A DNA stretch of 58,222 nucleotides from a virus, in the IMG/VR virus record IMGVR_UViG_3300037069_001350, positions 1-58,222 of that record, one strand, 5' to 3'. A program made the position numbers and the translations under genes. The notes beneath the pieces were generated by a model that saw only the letters and a program-made list of their open reading frames with translations, was not told the DNA's origin and did no database searches. Numbering within the stretch: the stretch's first letter is position 1; the number at the start of each line of letters is the position of its first letter. Shown here piece by piece: positions 33,082 to 40,784 of the stretch.

Positions 33082-33995
33082 CGGCGCTCGACCGGGTCAC
33101 CCCCGGCGACCTGTCCCCGTGGCGCACCGGCGTCATCACCGGCTCGCGCATCGCGAAGGTGCTCGACTGCTCGACGTTCGGCGGGCCGGACGACGTGCTG
33201 CGCGAGATGGTGCGCGAGCACTTCGGTGCCGAGCCCGAGTTCACCGGCAACATGATCACCGACTTCGGCCAGGAGCACGAGCCTGCCGCGATCAAGCTGT
33301 ACGAGCGCGAGACCGGCTACTGGACCTACGCCACCGGCGAGGACCAGCGGTTCATCCCGCACCCGACGATCCACTGGCTCGGCGTCACGCCGGACGGCCT
33401 GATCGGCGGCGACGGCATGGTCGAGGTGAAGGTGCCGTGGCGGGCGAAGTACGTGCACATCTCGCAGCGGCCCGGCTACGAGGTGCAGATCAGGCTGCAG
33501 CTGGAATGCGCGCAGCGCGAGTGGTGCGACTTCGCCGTCTACCGCCCCGACCTGCCGCCCGAGAGTCAGCTGTGGCTCTCGCAGGTTCAGCATGACCCGG
33601 CCTGGCTGCCGTCGGTGATGCCGAAGCTGCAGGCGTTCATGGACCGCTACCACGCGATCATCGCCGACGAGGCGAAGGCGCAGCCGTACCTCGAACCGCT
33701 GCAGGACGTCCGCGACGATATCGAGTGGATCGAGGCCGCGGCCACCTACCAGGAAGCCCTCGCGACCCTCCGCGCCGCCGAGGCCGACCTGGTCGAGCCG
33801 AGGCAGCGGCTGATCGACCTGTCGAACGGCAAGACCTCGGTCGGCTTCGGCATCCGGGTGCAGCACTCGGAGCGCAAGGGCTCGATCGACTACAAGGCCC
33901 TCTCGGCGAAGCACGCACCCGATGCCGACCCCGAGGACTTCCGCAAGGACCCGACGCCCGTCGTGTCCGTCAACCTCACCGGAGGACGCAAGTGA
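33078..33995 (+). CDS. YqaJ-type viral exonuclease
   Basis: 305 residues from GTG 33078. YqaJ/lambda-exo signatures: GSRIAKVLDCSTFGG, DFGQEHEPAAIKLYERETG and GVTPDGLIGGDGMVEVKV, with Asp106, Glu116 and Lys118 as catalytic residues. It should resect double-strand ends for ERF annealing. The C-terminal coiled coil (QEALATLRAAEADLVEPRQR) is extra. Confidence 0.85.
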   Translation: MTALDRVTPGDLSPWRTGVITGSRIAKVLDCSTFGGPDDVLREMVREHFGAEPEFTGNMITDFGQEHEPAAIKLYERETGYWTYATGEDQRFIPHPTIHWLGVTPDGLIGGDGMVEVKVPWRAKYVHISQRPGYEVQIRLQLECAQREWCDFAVYRPDLPPESQLWLSQVQHDPAWLPSVMPKLQAFMDRYHAIIADEAKAQPYLEPLQDVRDDIEWIEAAATYQEALATLRAAEADLVEPRQRLIDLSNGKTSVGFGIRVQHSERKGSIDYKALSAKHAPDADPEDFRKDPTPVVSVNLTGGRK

Positions 33996-34363
33996 CCGAA
34001 ACGATCAACGACGAGGTGCGGGGCGGCGACGTCACCAGCGACGGCACGCCGCACCTGTTCTTCCTGCAGCAGCCGCACCCGGACGACTGCCGCCACCAGG
34101 GCCTCACCGATGCCCAGGTGACACTCGGCAAGGTGTTCGCCAACGTCCAGCCCGTCGACCGCGGCAACATGGTCTCGTGGCTGGACATCTGGTCGACCAC
34201 CGAGCGCGCGACCGGCAAGCAGACCGCCGTCGTGGTGCTGCGCCAGGCGATCAGCGACGACGACGGCTACGTCCAGTCCGAGCGCGTCCGCCCGATCGCC
34301 GTGATGCTCGACCCGGACGACAACAACGTCGACCGCTTCGACCTCGACCGCGGGCAGGGCTGA
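33992..34363 (+). CDS. Protein of unknown function between exonuclease and SSB
   Basis: 123 residues from GTG 33992. It is beta-rich and acidic ([40 protein letters not shown]). The position inside the exonuclease-SSB operon suggests a DNA metabolism role. Confidence 0.5.
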   Translation: MTETINDEVRGGDVTSDGTPHLFFLQQPHPDDCRHQGLTDAQVTLGKVFANVQPVDRGNMVSWLDIWSTTERATGKQTAVVVLRQAISDDDGYVQSERVRPIAVMLDPDDNNVDRFDLDRGQG

Positions 34364-34364
34364 C

Positions 34365-34865
34365 ATGGCAGGCGAAACGATCATCACCGTCGTCGGCAAC
34401 CTGACCGCCGACCCGGAACTGCGGTTCACCCCGAACGGGGCCGCGGTCGCCAACTTCACCATCGCTGCGACGCCGCGGACCTTCGACCGCACGTCGAACG
34501 AGTGGAAGGACGGCGAGGCGCTGTTCCTGCGCTGCTCGCTCTGGAAGCAGGCCGGGGAGAACGTCGCCGAGTCGCTGACCCGCGGCACCCGCGTCATCGC
34601 GCAGGGCCGGTTGAAGCAGCGCAGCTACGAGACTCGCGAGGGCGAGAAGCGCACCGTCATCGAACTCGAAGTCGACGAGATCGGCCCGTCGTTGAAGTAC
34701 GCGACGGCGAAGGTCATGCGCGCCCAGAGGTTCGGCGCGTCCGGCGGCGGCTCGCAGCAGCAGTCGTCGTCGAGCCAGTCGAGCGGCGGCAACGACGACC
34801 CGTGGGGTACGCCCGCGCCGTCCGGCGGCTGGGGCTCCGCCCCCTCGGACGAACCGCCGTTCTAG
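34365..34865 (+). CDS. ssb: Single-stranded DNA-binding protein
   Basis: 166 residues. The OB fold covers the first ~110 ([58 protein letters not shown]). A Gly/Ser/Gln-rich linker leads to the acidic tip DEPPF, the usual SSB interaction tail. It ends at a strong hairpin. Confidence 0.92.
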   Translation: MAGETIITVVGNLTADPELRFTPNGAAVANFTIAATPRTFDRTSNEWKDGEALFLRCSLWKQAGENVAESLTRGTRVIAQGRLKQRSYETREGEKRTVIELEVDEIGPSLKYATAKVMRAQRFGASGGGSQQQSSSSQSSGGNDDPWGTPAPSGGWGSAPSDEPPF

Positions 34866-34871
34866 TGAGCC

Positions 34872-34909
34872 GGGGCGACGCCGGGTAGTAGGGGGCTCGG
34901 CGTCGCCCC
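34872..34909. terminator. Terminator or attenuator after ssb
   Basis: GGGGCGACGCCG (34872) pairs with CGGCGTCGCCCC (34898); TCCCCCTTC follows. It is 6 bases past the ssb stop and could reduce read-through into the WhiB/replication genes. Confidence 0.65.
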
Positions 34910-34937
34910 TCCCCCTTCATCGAGACAGGACAGAGTG

Positions 34938-35333
34938 ATGACCGAAACGACGACCGCCGAGGGCGCGGCACCGCACACCCCGATCGAGGTGGAACGGATG
35001 CTGGCCGACGTCACGGCGAAGATGCAGCAGCTGCGCGACGATCTCGCCGCGGCCCGCATCGCCGAGCGTGACGCGAAGCGGGCGCACGAGATCGCGAAGG
35101 TGCACGCCGCCGCGGACCCGTGGTGCCCGAAGGTCGAGCGCGGCGGTGCGACCGTCGGCGAGCGGCAGGCATGGATCGACGAGCGCGTGCTCGACGAACT
35201 GCTCGCACTGCAGGACGCGACCACGCTGCGCCAGATCGCCTCCGAGGCGCTGCACTCGGTGCACAAGGAACTGGAAGCACTGCAGTCGATCGGGGCCTCT
35301 GTGCGGGCCTCGTACCGCTCGCCGTACTCGTGA
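34938..35333 (+). CDS. Coiled-coil protein of unknown function
   Basis: 131 residues from ATG 34938 (GTG 34935 is an alternative). It is helical throughout (IEVERMLADVTAKMQQLRDD; DATTLRQIASEALHSVHKEL). No enzyme motif. It lies between ssb and the HNH/WhiB pair. Confidence 0.55.
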   Translation: MTETTTAEGAAPHTPIEVERMLADVTAKMQQLRDDLAAARIAERDAKRAHEIAKVHAAADPWCPKVERGGATVGERQAWIDERVLDELLALQDATTLRQIASEALHSVHKELEALQSIGASVRASYRSPYS

Positions 35334-35351
35334 GAACTTCGTATGCACAAA

Positions 35352-35372
35352 GAGTCGCATGACATGCGACTC
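35352..35372. promoter_or_regulatory. 21-bp perfect palindrome, probable operator
   Basis: GAGTCGCATG and its exact complement CATGCGACTC flank a single A. A one-base centre cannot form a usual hairpin, so a dimeric protein is the likely reader. TTGACA follows at 35388, and the HNH and WhiB genes begin at 35414 and 35769. Confidence 0.6.
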
Positions 35373-35413
35373 CCGATCTAACATCACTTGACAGAGTGAG
35401 TGGAGTCGAGTCC

Positions 35414-35776
35414 ATGAAGCGCACCGAACTGGCGCGGCGCACGCCGCTGCCGCCCCGTCGCGCCCGGCTGACCGCGACCACCTCGCCGCACCGCACGACC
35501 CGGATCAACCCGGTGTCGGCGAAGCGGCAGGCCGCGAACCGGGTGCGGGCGAAGCGGGTGGCGGAGATGCGCGCCGAGGACCCGCGGTGCGCGATGTGCG
35601 GGCGCGATGACGTCATCACCCACGGGCACGAGCGGCTGGCCCGCTCCCAGGGTGGCGACATCACGAACCCCGACTGCCTGCTCTGCAACCGCTGCAACAC
35701 ATGGTGCGAGGACAACCCTCGCGAGGCAGCCCGACTGGGCTGGAAGATCAGCAGGAAGTGGGACCAGGGTGAGTAG
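35414..35776 (+). CDS. HNH-like endonuclease
   Basis: 120 residues from ATG 35414. A basic N-terminus leads into CAMCGRDDVITHGHERLARS and NPDCLLCNRCNTWCEDNP, a zinc-stapled HNH-like fold. It overlaps the WhiB start by eight bases. Confidence 0.7.
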   Translation: MKRTELARRTPLPPRRARLTATTSPHRTTRINPVSAKRQAANRVRAKRVAEMRAEDPRCAMCGRDDVITHGHERLARSQGGDITNPDCLLCNRCNTWCEDNPREAARLGWKISRKWDQGE

Positions 35777-36317
35777 TTGGCAGGAGCAGTCGGCGTGCAA
35801 GACCGCCGACCCGGCGCTGTTCGCGTCGCAGGGATTCTTCGAGAAGCAGACCGACCTGAGCGATCGGGTCATGTACGCCACCGCCCACTACTGCGACCGC
35901 TGCCCGGTGCAGCGCGCGTGCCGCCAGTGGGCCGAGAACAACCACGCCGAGGGCGTGTGGGGCGGTGAACTGTTCCTGCCCACGCCGAGGCCGCGTGACC
36001 GCAAGGGGCAGCCGTGCGGCACCGAGGCGGGCTACCGCCGCCACGTCCTGAACGAGAAGTCGATCCCCTGCGTCGACTGCGTGGCCGCGCACGAGGAGGC
36101 GAACCTGGTCGGCAAGGGGTTGAAGCCCTGCGGCACGCTCGCCGCCTACCGCCGCCACAACCGCCACCACGAGGAGCCGTGCGGGCCGTGCAAGCGCGCC
36201 CACGCCGACTCCGTGCGCGAGCGCATCGCCCGCAACGGGCGCAAGCCGCGCAAGTACGCCGAGGAGAAGGCTCGCCGCTTCGAGCGGCAGCGTCTCGCCG
36301 CCAGTTCGGCTGCGTGA
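35769..36317 (+). CDS. whiB: WhiB-family protein with two CGT-type zinc repeats
   Basis: 182 residues from GTG 35769. WhiB core: ACKTADP, then CDRCPVQRACRQWA and the EGVWGGEL turn, giving the four cysteines of a [4Fe-4S] cluster. The C-terminal half has two copies of a ~30-residue unit: PCGTEAGYRRHVLNEKSIPC ... VDC and PCGTLAAYRRHNRHHEEPC ... GPC. Phage WhiB proteins can rewire host transcription and block superinfection. The doubled tail is unlike ordinary WhiB proteins of 80-130 residues. Confidence 0.85.
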   Translation: MSSWQEQSACKTADPALFASQGFFEKQTDLSDRVMYATAHYCDRCPVQRACRQWAENNHAEGVWGGELFLPTPRPRDRKGQPCGTEAGYRRHVLNEKSIPCVDCVAAHEEANLVGKGLKPCGTLAAYRRHNRHHEEPCGPCKRAHADSVRERIARNGRKPRKYAEEKARRFERQRLAASSAA

Positions 36318-36321
36318 CCTC

Positions 36322-37305
36322 ATGCCTCGTGGGGAACTGACGATCAGTCTGTCGGTGCACTACGCCGACGACCCGAAGCTGGCCGGGCTCGCCGAGTGGC
36401 CGGACGACGCCTGCGCCGCCCGCGACCTGTACCTGCAGATGATCTGCTACTGCAAGATCAACATGACCGACGGTATGGTGCCCCGCGCCCTGCTGGCGAA
36501 GCTGGGCTACCCGTCCGCGCCCGCCGACACCGCCCGCCGCGCTGTGATGCTCACCGAGGTCGGCTCGATCCAGCAGACCGCCGACGGCTGGTACGTGCCC
36601 GCGTTCTTGAAGCGCAACAAGTCCCGCGAGGAGGTCACCGGCACCGGCGAGATCGCCAGCGTCGCAGGCAGCCGCGGCAATCACCTGCGTTGGCACGTTC
36701 GTCGTAACACTGTCGACCCGACGTGCTCGTTCTGCTGGGGTCTCGACGGAGAAGAAAGTCCTGAGAGCGTCGGTGCGCCGCGCCCGTCGGGTAACCCGAT
36801 GAAAGCGATCGGGTCACCCGATAGAACGGCCCCGGATTCAGCATCCACTCAGGAAGTGTCCGATTCGCCCTGGTCTGGTATCGGGTCGTCGGGTGTCATC
36901 GGGTCACCCGATCGGGTACCGATCGGGGTAGGTGTCGCTGACTTAGACTTAGACTTAGACCTTGACACTGGACCCGATCGACCCGATCGGGCTCCGAGTA
37001 GCCGCAAGCGCGACGCGCTCTGGGACTCGGTGATCAACGCCTGCGGTATCGAGCAGAACGAGATCACGAAGTCGATGCGCGGTTCGATCAATGCCGCGCT
37101 GCGCGATCTCCGCGAGGTCGGTGCCACCGCCCCCGAGGTCGGTGTCCGCGCCCGGCGCTACCGCCGCCGCTGGCCCAACGTCTCGCTGACCCCGACCGCT
37201 CTCGCGAAGCAGTGGGCCACGCTCACCGCCGACACCGAGCCGACCTCTCGCGAGGAGCCGCGGATCAAGCCGCGCCGCGGTAACACCCTGGCAGCTGCCC
37301 GGTGA
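36322..37305 (+). CDS. Replication organizer-like DNA-binding protein with an internal repeat array
   Basis: 327 residues. The N-terminal ~110 resemble a winged-helix replisome organizer (DDPKLAGLAEWPDDACAARD, PRALLAKLGYPSAP, DGWYVPAFLKRNKSREEV), followed by GSRGNHLRWHVRR and a Cys pair. Residues about 150-225 are a low-complexity linker that is the translation of the ATCGGGT/ACCCGAT array (IGSPDR repeats) and of tandem GACTTA (DLDLDLDLD). The C-terminal ~100 form a helical domain. An initiator whose own gene holds iterons and an AT-richer stretch matches lambda O. Confidence 0.6.
   Translation: MPRGELTISLSVHYADDPKLAGLAEWPDDACAARDLYLQMICYCKINMTDGMVPRALLAKLGYPSAPADTARRAVMLTEVGSIQQTADGWYVPAFLKRNKSREEVTGTGEIASVAGSRGNHLRWHVRRNTVDPTCSFCWGLDGEESPESVGAPRPSGNPMKAIGSPDRTAPDSASTQEVSDSPWSGIGSSGVIGSPDRVPIGVGVADLDLDLDLDTGPDRPDRAPSSRKRDALWDSVINACGIEQNEITKSMRGSINAALRDLREVGATAPEVGVRARRYRRRWPNVSLTPTALAKQWATLTADTEPTSREEPRIKPRRGNTLAAAR
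36787..36987. repeat. Iteron-like array inside the organizer gene; origin candidate (cluster A)
   Basis: Eleven half-sites ATCGGGT/ACCCGAT or TCGGGT/ACCCGA in about 200 bases. Palindromes ATCGGGT-C-ACCCGAT are at 36808-36822 and 36898-36912, and a TCGGGT-A-ACCCGA form at 36787-36799. Two direct half-sites close the array at 36972 and 36981. Between them lies (GACTTA)3GAC at 36940-36960, AT-richer than the surrounding DNA. The plan resembles lambda ori. Confidence 0.7.
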
Positions 37306-37616
37306 GCGCCCGCGGCACGACGAACCGCAACGACCGCGGCTCGACCGAGTCCCGCCGCCGTCGGCGCGAGTGGCTGGTCGAGACCTACCGGGCCGACGAG
37401 GACGTGGTGATCAGCCTGGACACGATGGAGCAGGTGCCTGCCTGCCGCTGCTACCGCTGCGGTCGCCTGCTGACCGTCGACACGGTGACCGTCGACCGGA
37501 TCAGGCCCGGCTGCAAGGGCGGCACCTACCGGCGCGACAACATCCGGCCCGCCTGCGGTCGCTGCAACTCGATCACCGGCGTGCAGGTCCGCGAGGCCAT
37601 GCGGAGGTCCGCATGA
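37302..37616 (+). CDS. HNH endonuclease
   Basis: 104 residues from GTG 37302. CRCYRCGRLLTVDTVTVDRI, PGCKGGTYRRDNIRPACGRC and NSITG form a classical zinc-stabilised HNH motif. It may be a homing nuclease or a replication/packaging accessory; it is coupled to the organizer gene by GTGA. Confidence 0.8.
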   Translation: MSARGTTNRNDRGSTESRRRRREWLVETYRADEDVVISLDTMEQVPACRCYRCGRLLTVDTVTVDRIRPGCKGGTYRRDNIRPACGRCNSITGVQVREAMRRSA

Positions 37617-37813
37617 TCAACGGCAGCACGCTGCACCAGGTGTTCACCGCGGTACGCGGGCACGGCGTCACCTCGCTCGACGAGATCGCCGAGCGCACCG
37701 GCAACCATGCGCACCAGATCGCCCCGGTCGCCTGGTGGCTGGCCCAGCGCGGGTGGCTGGCCGAGGTCGGCGACCGCTACGTCGAGCCGCGGCTGGCGAG
37801 GTGGGCGCAGTGA
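37613..37813 (+). CDS. Small winged-helix protein
   Basis: 66 residues from ATG 37613 in an ATGA overlap. TLHQVFTAVRGHGVTSLDEI, NHAHQIAPVAWWLAQRGWLA is a short winged helix. It is just upstream of the helicase, so it could be a helicase loader or regulator. Confidence 0.55.
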   Translation: MINGSTLHQVFTAVRGHGVTSLDEIAERTGNHAHQIAPVAWWLAQRGWLAEVGDRYVEPRLARWAQ

Positions 37814-39039
37814 GCGACGGCGAGTTCACGATCCCGCGCGACGAGCAGGCCGAACGCGCCGTGCTCGGCATCTGCCTGGTCAACCCGAACGCCTACCGCG
37901 AGGCGGCGAAGATCGTCGGCCACGCCGACTTCTACTACCCGCGCAACGCCCGCATCTGGGAGCACATCGGTCGCTGCATCGAGGCGCAGGGCGTCGCCGA
38001 CCCGGTCGTCGTGCACGACTCGATCCGCTCCGCCGGTGACCTGCACCTGGTCCCGCAGGCAGGCCCGTACCTGGCGACCCTGTACGGCACCGCGTCGCCG
38101 TTCGGTGTCGCACCCTACGCCCGCATCGTCGCCGAACTCGCTGTCCGCCGCCGCCTGATCATGGCCGGGCAGCGCATGATCCAGCGCGCCGAGTCCGGCG
38201 AGGGCGAGATCGCCGACCTGCTCGACGGCGCGGCCACCGACGTCCGCGACGCCCGCGACTCGCACGCCGGGGTCGAGGTGCTGTCGGTGCCGATCGCCGA
38301 GTTCATGGCGACCCGCGCCGAGGAGCCGACCTGGGTGATCCCCGGCTTGCTGGCCCGGCAGGACCGCCTGGTGCTCACCGGCAACGGCGGGCTCGGCAAG
38401 TCGACCCTGCTGCAGCAGATCGCCGTCTGCGCCGCGTCCGGCATCCAGCCCTTCGACTGGCACAAGGGCCGCTGCTACGACCCGGCGAAGGTGCTGATCA
38501 TCGACTGCGAGAACCCCGACCACGACCTGCAGACGCGCCTCTGGAAGTTGATGCACCTGGCCGAGCAGCGCAGTGACGGCGACGGCGTCGCCGACCGGCT
38601 GACCGTCGCGGGTCACGGCAACCCGATCGACCTGTTCGACGGCCCGTCGGCCATGTCGATCCTCGCCACCGTCGAACACGATCAGCCCGACCTGGTCTAC
38701 ATCGGCCCGTACTACAAGCTGCACAACGACGACCCGGACAAGGAAACGACGGTCAAGAAGGTGACCGGCGTGATCGACCAGATTCGCGCGATGGGCTGCT
38801 CCGTGATCATGGAGGCGCACATCAACAAGGAGGGCAAGCGCGGCGGCTCGATGGAACCGTCCGGCTCGAATATGTGGAACTGGTGGCCCGAGTTCGGTAT
38901 CGGCCTGCGGCTCGACGACGACGCCCCCGAGGCGATGCGTCTGTGCGTGCTCGAACGCTGGCGCATCGACCGCGTCCAGCGCGACTGGCCCGACGCGATC
39001 GAGCAGGGCGGCAGCTGGCCGTGGCGGAGGTCCGCGTGA
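37810..39039 (+). CDS. dnaB: DnaB/RepA-type replicative helicase
   Basis: 409 residues from GTG 37810. A DnaB-like N-terminal domain (RDEQAERAVLGICLVNPNAY, FYYPRNARIWEHI) precedes an AAA/RecA-type core with Walker A GNGGLGKST (191-199), a Walker B-like VLIIDCEN, and EHDQPDLVYIGPYYKL and SVIMEAHINKEG. The core is of the RepA/AAA_25 kind more than standard DnaB. It follows the organizer gene, as expected for replication. Confidence 0.85.
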   Translation: MSDGEFTIPRDEQAERAVLGICLVNPNAYREAAKIVGHADFYYPRNARIWEHIGRCIEAQGVADPVVVHDSIRSAGDLHLVPQAGPYLATLYGTASPFGVAPYARIVAELAVRRRLIMAGQRMIQRAESGEGEIADLLDGAATDVRDARDSHAGVEVLSVPIAEFMATRAEEPTWVIPGLLARQDRLVLTGNGGLGKSTLLQQIAVCAASGIQPFDWHKGRCYDPAKVLIIDCENPDHDLQTRLWKLMHLAEQRSDGDGVADRLTVAGHGNPIDLFDGPSAMSILATVEHDQPDLVYIGPYYKLHNDDPDKETTVKKVTGVIDQIRAMGCSVIMEAHINKEGKRGGSMEPSGSNMWNWWPEFGIGLRLDDDAPEAMRLCVLERWRIDRVQRDWPDAIEQGGSWPWRRSA

Positions 39040-39209
39040 TCATCTACACCGTCACGCTCCGCCTGCCGTGCCCCGCCTGCAAGCGCGAGGTCACCTGGCA
39101 CGGCTCCCGTGTCGCGCTCGGGCGCGAGGCTGGCACCACGTACCGAATCCCCTGCGAGAACTGCGACTCGGGCAAGCAACTGATCCCCGCGAGTGAGGCG
39201 ACGAAGTGA
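39036..39209 (+). CDS. Small zinc-ribbon protein
   Basis: 57 residues from GTG 39036, overlapping the helicase stop. CPACKREVTW and CENCDSGKQL give two CxxC pairs. Confidence 0.55.
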   Translation: MIIYTVTLRLPCPACKREVTWHGSRVALGREAGTTYRIPCENCDSGKQLIPASEATK

Positions 39210-39985
39210 CCCAGGCAATCTGCCAGTGCTACTGCCACGTCAACGACGGGGCCAGCTGCACGATCGACACCGGCTACGGCGCACCCGGCACCCCGTACTG
39301 CGGCCCGCACCTGTCCGGCCCGCTGTGCCTGCTCGCGCACGGCTGGCAGCCCGACGGTCACCCCCGCTACAAGCAGGCCGAGGTCGGGCACCTGTGCGGC
39401 CAGCACCGGCACTGGCTCGACAACGTGCTGTTGGAGATCGAGATGCTGCTGATCGACCTGGGTCGCTGCATCGAGTCCGGGGTGACGCCGCGCGAGATCA
39501 ACGAGGGCCGTACCGAGCACCGCAAGCTGGCCGACGAGAAGCCGGTGCCGATCAACCTCGACTACCTCGTGCTGACCGACCCGCGGTCCGGCGGGGCTCG
39601 CGACCACGGCATCACCGCCGAGGACCCGATCGGCCTGGTGAAGCTGTTCAACTACTGGCTGGCTCGGCACGACGGCAGGCGTTGCCGCACGATCTACGGC
39701 GCGCTCGACGAGTTGCGCCTGCTGCACGACACGATCGCCATGACGCCCGGCGTCGTCGAGTACATCGACGAGATGGTCAACGTCCGCACCATCCTGCGTC
39801 GCACGGTGAACGACAGGAAGTTCCGCCGCATCGGAATCTGCCGCGAGATCAACGAGTTGAACCGGGCATGTGGCGGAGCACTGCTGGCAGAGAACGGCAC
39901 CGGCGTCGTGCACTGCCAGGTGTGCGGCGGTCGCTGGTCGACACCCGAAGAACTGGCCCGCCTCTCGCTGCGGGTGACGGAGTGA
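39206..39985 (+). CDS. Conserved-looking phage protein with N- and C-terminal Cys motifs
   Basis: 259 residues from GTG 39206. The N-terminus has several cysteines (CQCYCHVNDGASC, YCGPH). The middle is helical, and the C-terminus carries ACGGALLAENG and CQVCGGRWSTPEEL, a zinc-ribbon end. Similar proteins are common next to helicase and MerR-like genes in actinophages. A DNA-binding or primase-accessory role is possible. Confidence 0.55.
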   Translation: MTQAICQCYCHVNDGASCTIDTGYGAPGTPYCGPHLSGPLCLLAHGWQPDGHPRYKQAEVGHLCGQHRHWLDNVLLEIEMLLIDLGRCIESGVTPREINEGRTEHRKLADEKPVPINLDYLVLTDPRSGGARDHGITAEDPIGLVKLFNYWLARHDGRRCRTIYGALDELRLLHDTIAMTPGVVEYIDEMVNVRTILRRTVNDRKFRRIGICREINELNRACGGALLAENGTGVVHCQVCGGRWSTPEELARLSLRVTE

Positions 39986-40170
39986 ATCGCCGCGTCCCGA
40001 TCGACGTCGCCGCGAAGATCGCCGGGGTCTCCCAGGCCACGATCCGGTCCTGGGTGCACCGCAAGCTGATCACTCGCCACTGGGACGGCTTCGACGTGAA
40101 GGACCTGATCGACCGGGTCGACACCCGCGATCCGAAGATGACCGAGTTACGCCAGAGGAGGCGGACATGA
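39982..40170 (+). CDS. MerR/excisionase-like DNA-binding protein
   Basis: 62 residues from GTG 39982. VPIDVAAKIAGVSQATIRSW and RKLITRHWDGFDVKDLIDRV form a helix-turn-helix of the MerR/excisionase kind. It could be the recombination directionality factor, but it is far from int. Confidence 0.65.
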   Translation: MNRRVPIDVAAKIAGVSQATIRSWVHRKLITRHWDGFDVKDLIDRVDTRDPKMTELRQRRRT

Positions 40171-40418
40171 ACAAGCGAACTGACTGGACGACATGCCTGA
40201 CCCAGCTATCGCGCAACCGCGAGGTGCGCGGCCTGCTGGCCGAGTTGAAAGGCTTCGGCTTCGAGGGTCGGATCAGCGGCGGGTCCCACATCCAGCTGCG
40301 GCACCCGAGGATGACCGGGCTGATCACGGTCGCCTCGACGCCGTCGGAGTACCGCAGCACGAAGAACTCGCGAGCACAGATCAAACGGGCGATGCGTGCT
40401 GCCCACATCATCGCGTAG
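40167..40418 (+). CDS. HicA-like fold protein
   Basis: 83 residues. The core LLAELKGFGFEGRISGGSHI, QLRHPRMTGLITVAS and STKNSRAQIKRAM matches the HicA/YcfA double-stranded-RNA-binding-like fold, with the conserved Gly-Gly-Ser-His. No HicB partner is visible nearby, so it need not be a toxin. Confidence 0.65.
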   Translation: MNKRTDWTTCLTQLSRNREVRGLLAELKGFGFEGRISGGSHIQLRHPRMTGLITVASTPSEYRSTKNSRAQIKRAMRAAHIIA

Positions 40419-40466
40419 CGCGCGACAAGGATTCGTGCAACACTTGACCTCGCACCACTCTGTCCA

Positions 40467-40508
40467 ACGGACCCGCCCTGCTGACTCGACTCCGGGGCGG
40501 GTCCGTTT
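40467..40508. terminator. Intrinsic terminator after the HicA-like gene
   Basis: ACGGACCCGCCC (40467-40478) pairs with GGGCGGGTCCGT (40495-40506), then TTT. CTTGAC at 40443 is a lone half-operator. Confidence 0.7.
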
Positions 40509-40529
40509 CGCATTCCCACGGAGGTCGTT

Positions 40530-40784
40530 GTGTCGCTCGCTGAACGCTTCGCCGAGCCGCCCGAGGCGCGCTTGCAGTGCAAGGTCCGTGACATCCTCGA
40601 CGGGCTCACCGAGAGCGAGCGCAAGGTTCTGACCGGCGTGCTCGACTCGCCCCGCCCGTCCGAGGGTGGCGTCTGGTCGGACTCGAAGATCGTCGAGGCC
40701 CTGCGCGCCGAAGGCTGGACCGTCGGCCCGTCCGTGATCGAGCGGCACCGCAAACACACCTGCCGCTGCCCGGTGAAGTCGTGA
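40530..40784 (+). CDS. Small DNA-binding-like protein
   Basis: 84 residues from GTG 40530 with GAGG upstream. It is helical, with a winged-helix-like end (WSDSKIVEALRAEGWTVGPS, VIERHRKHTC). Confidence 0.5.
   Translation: MSLAERFAEPPEARLQCKVRDILDGLTESERKVLTGVLDSPRPSEGGVWSDSKIVEALRAEGWTVGPSVIERHRKHTCRCPVKS

Noticed and set aside
40167-40418. Toxin-antitoxin pair HicAB
   Set aside because: Only the HicA-like fold is present; neighbours are a MerR-like protein and, after a terminator, an unrelated small gene.
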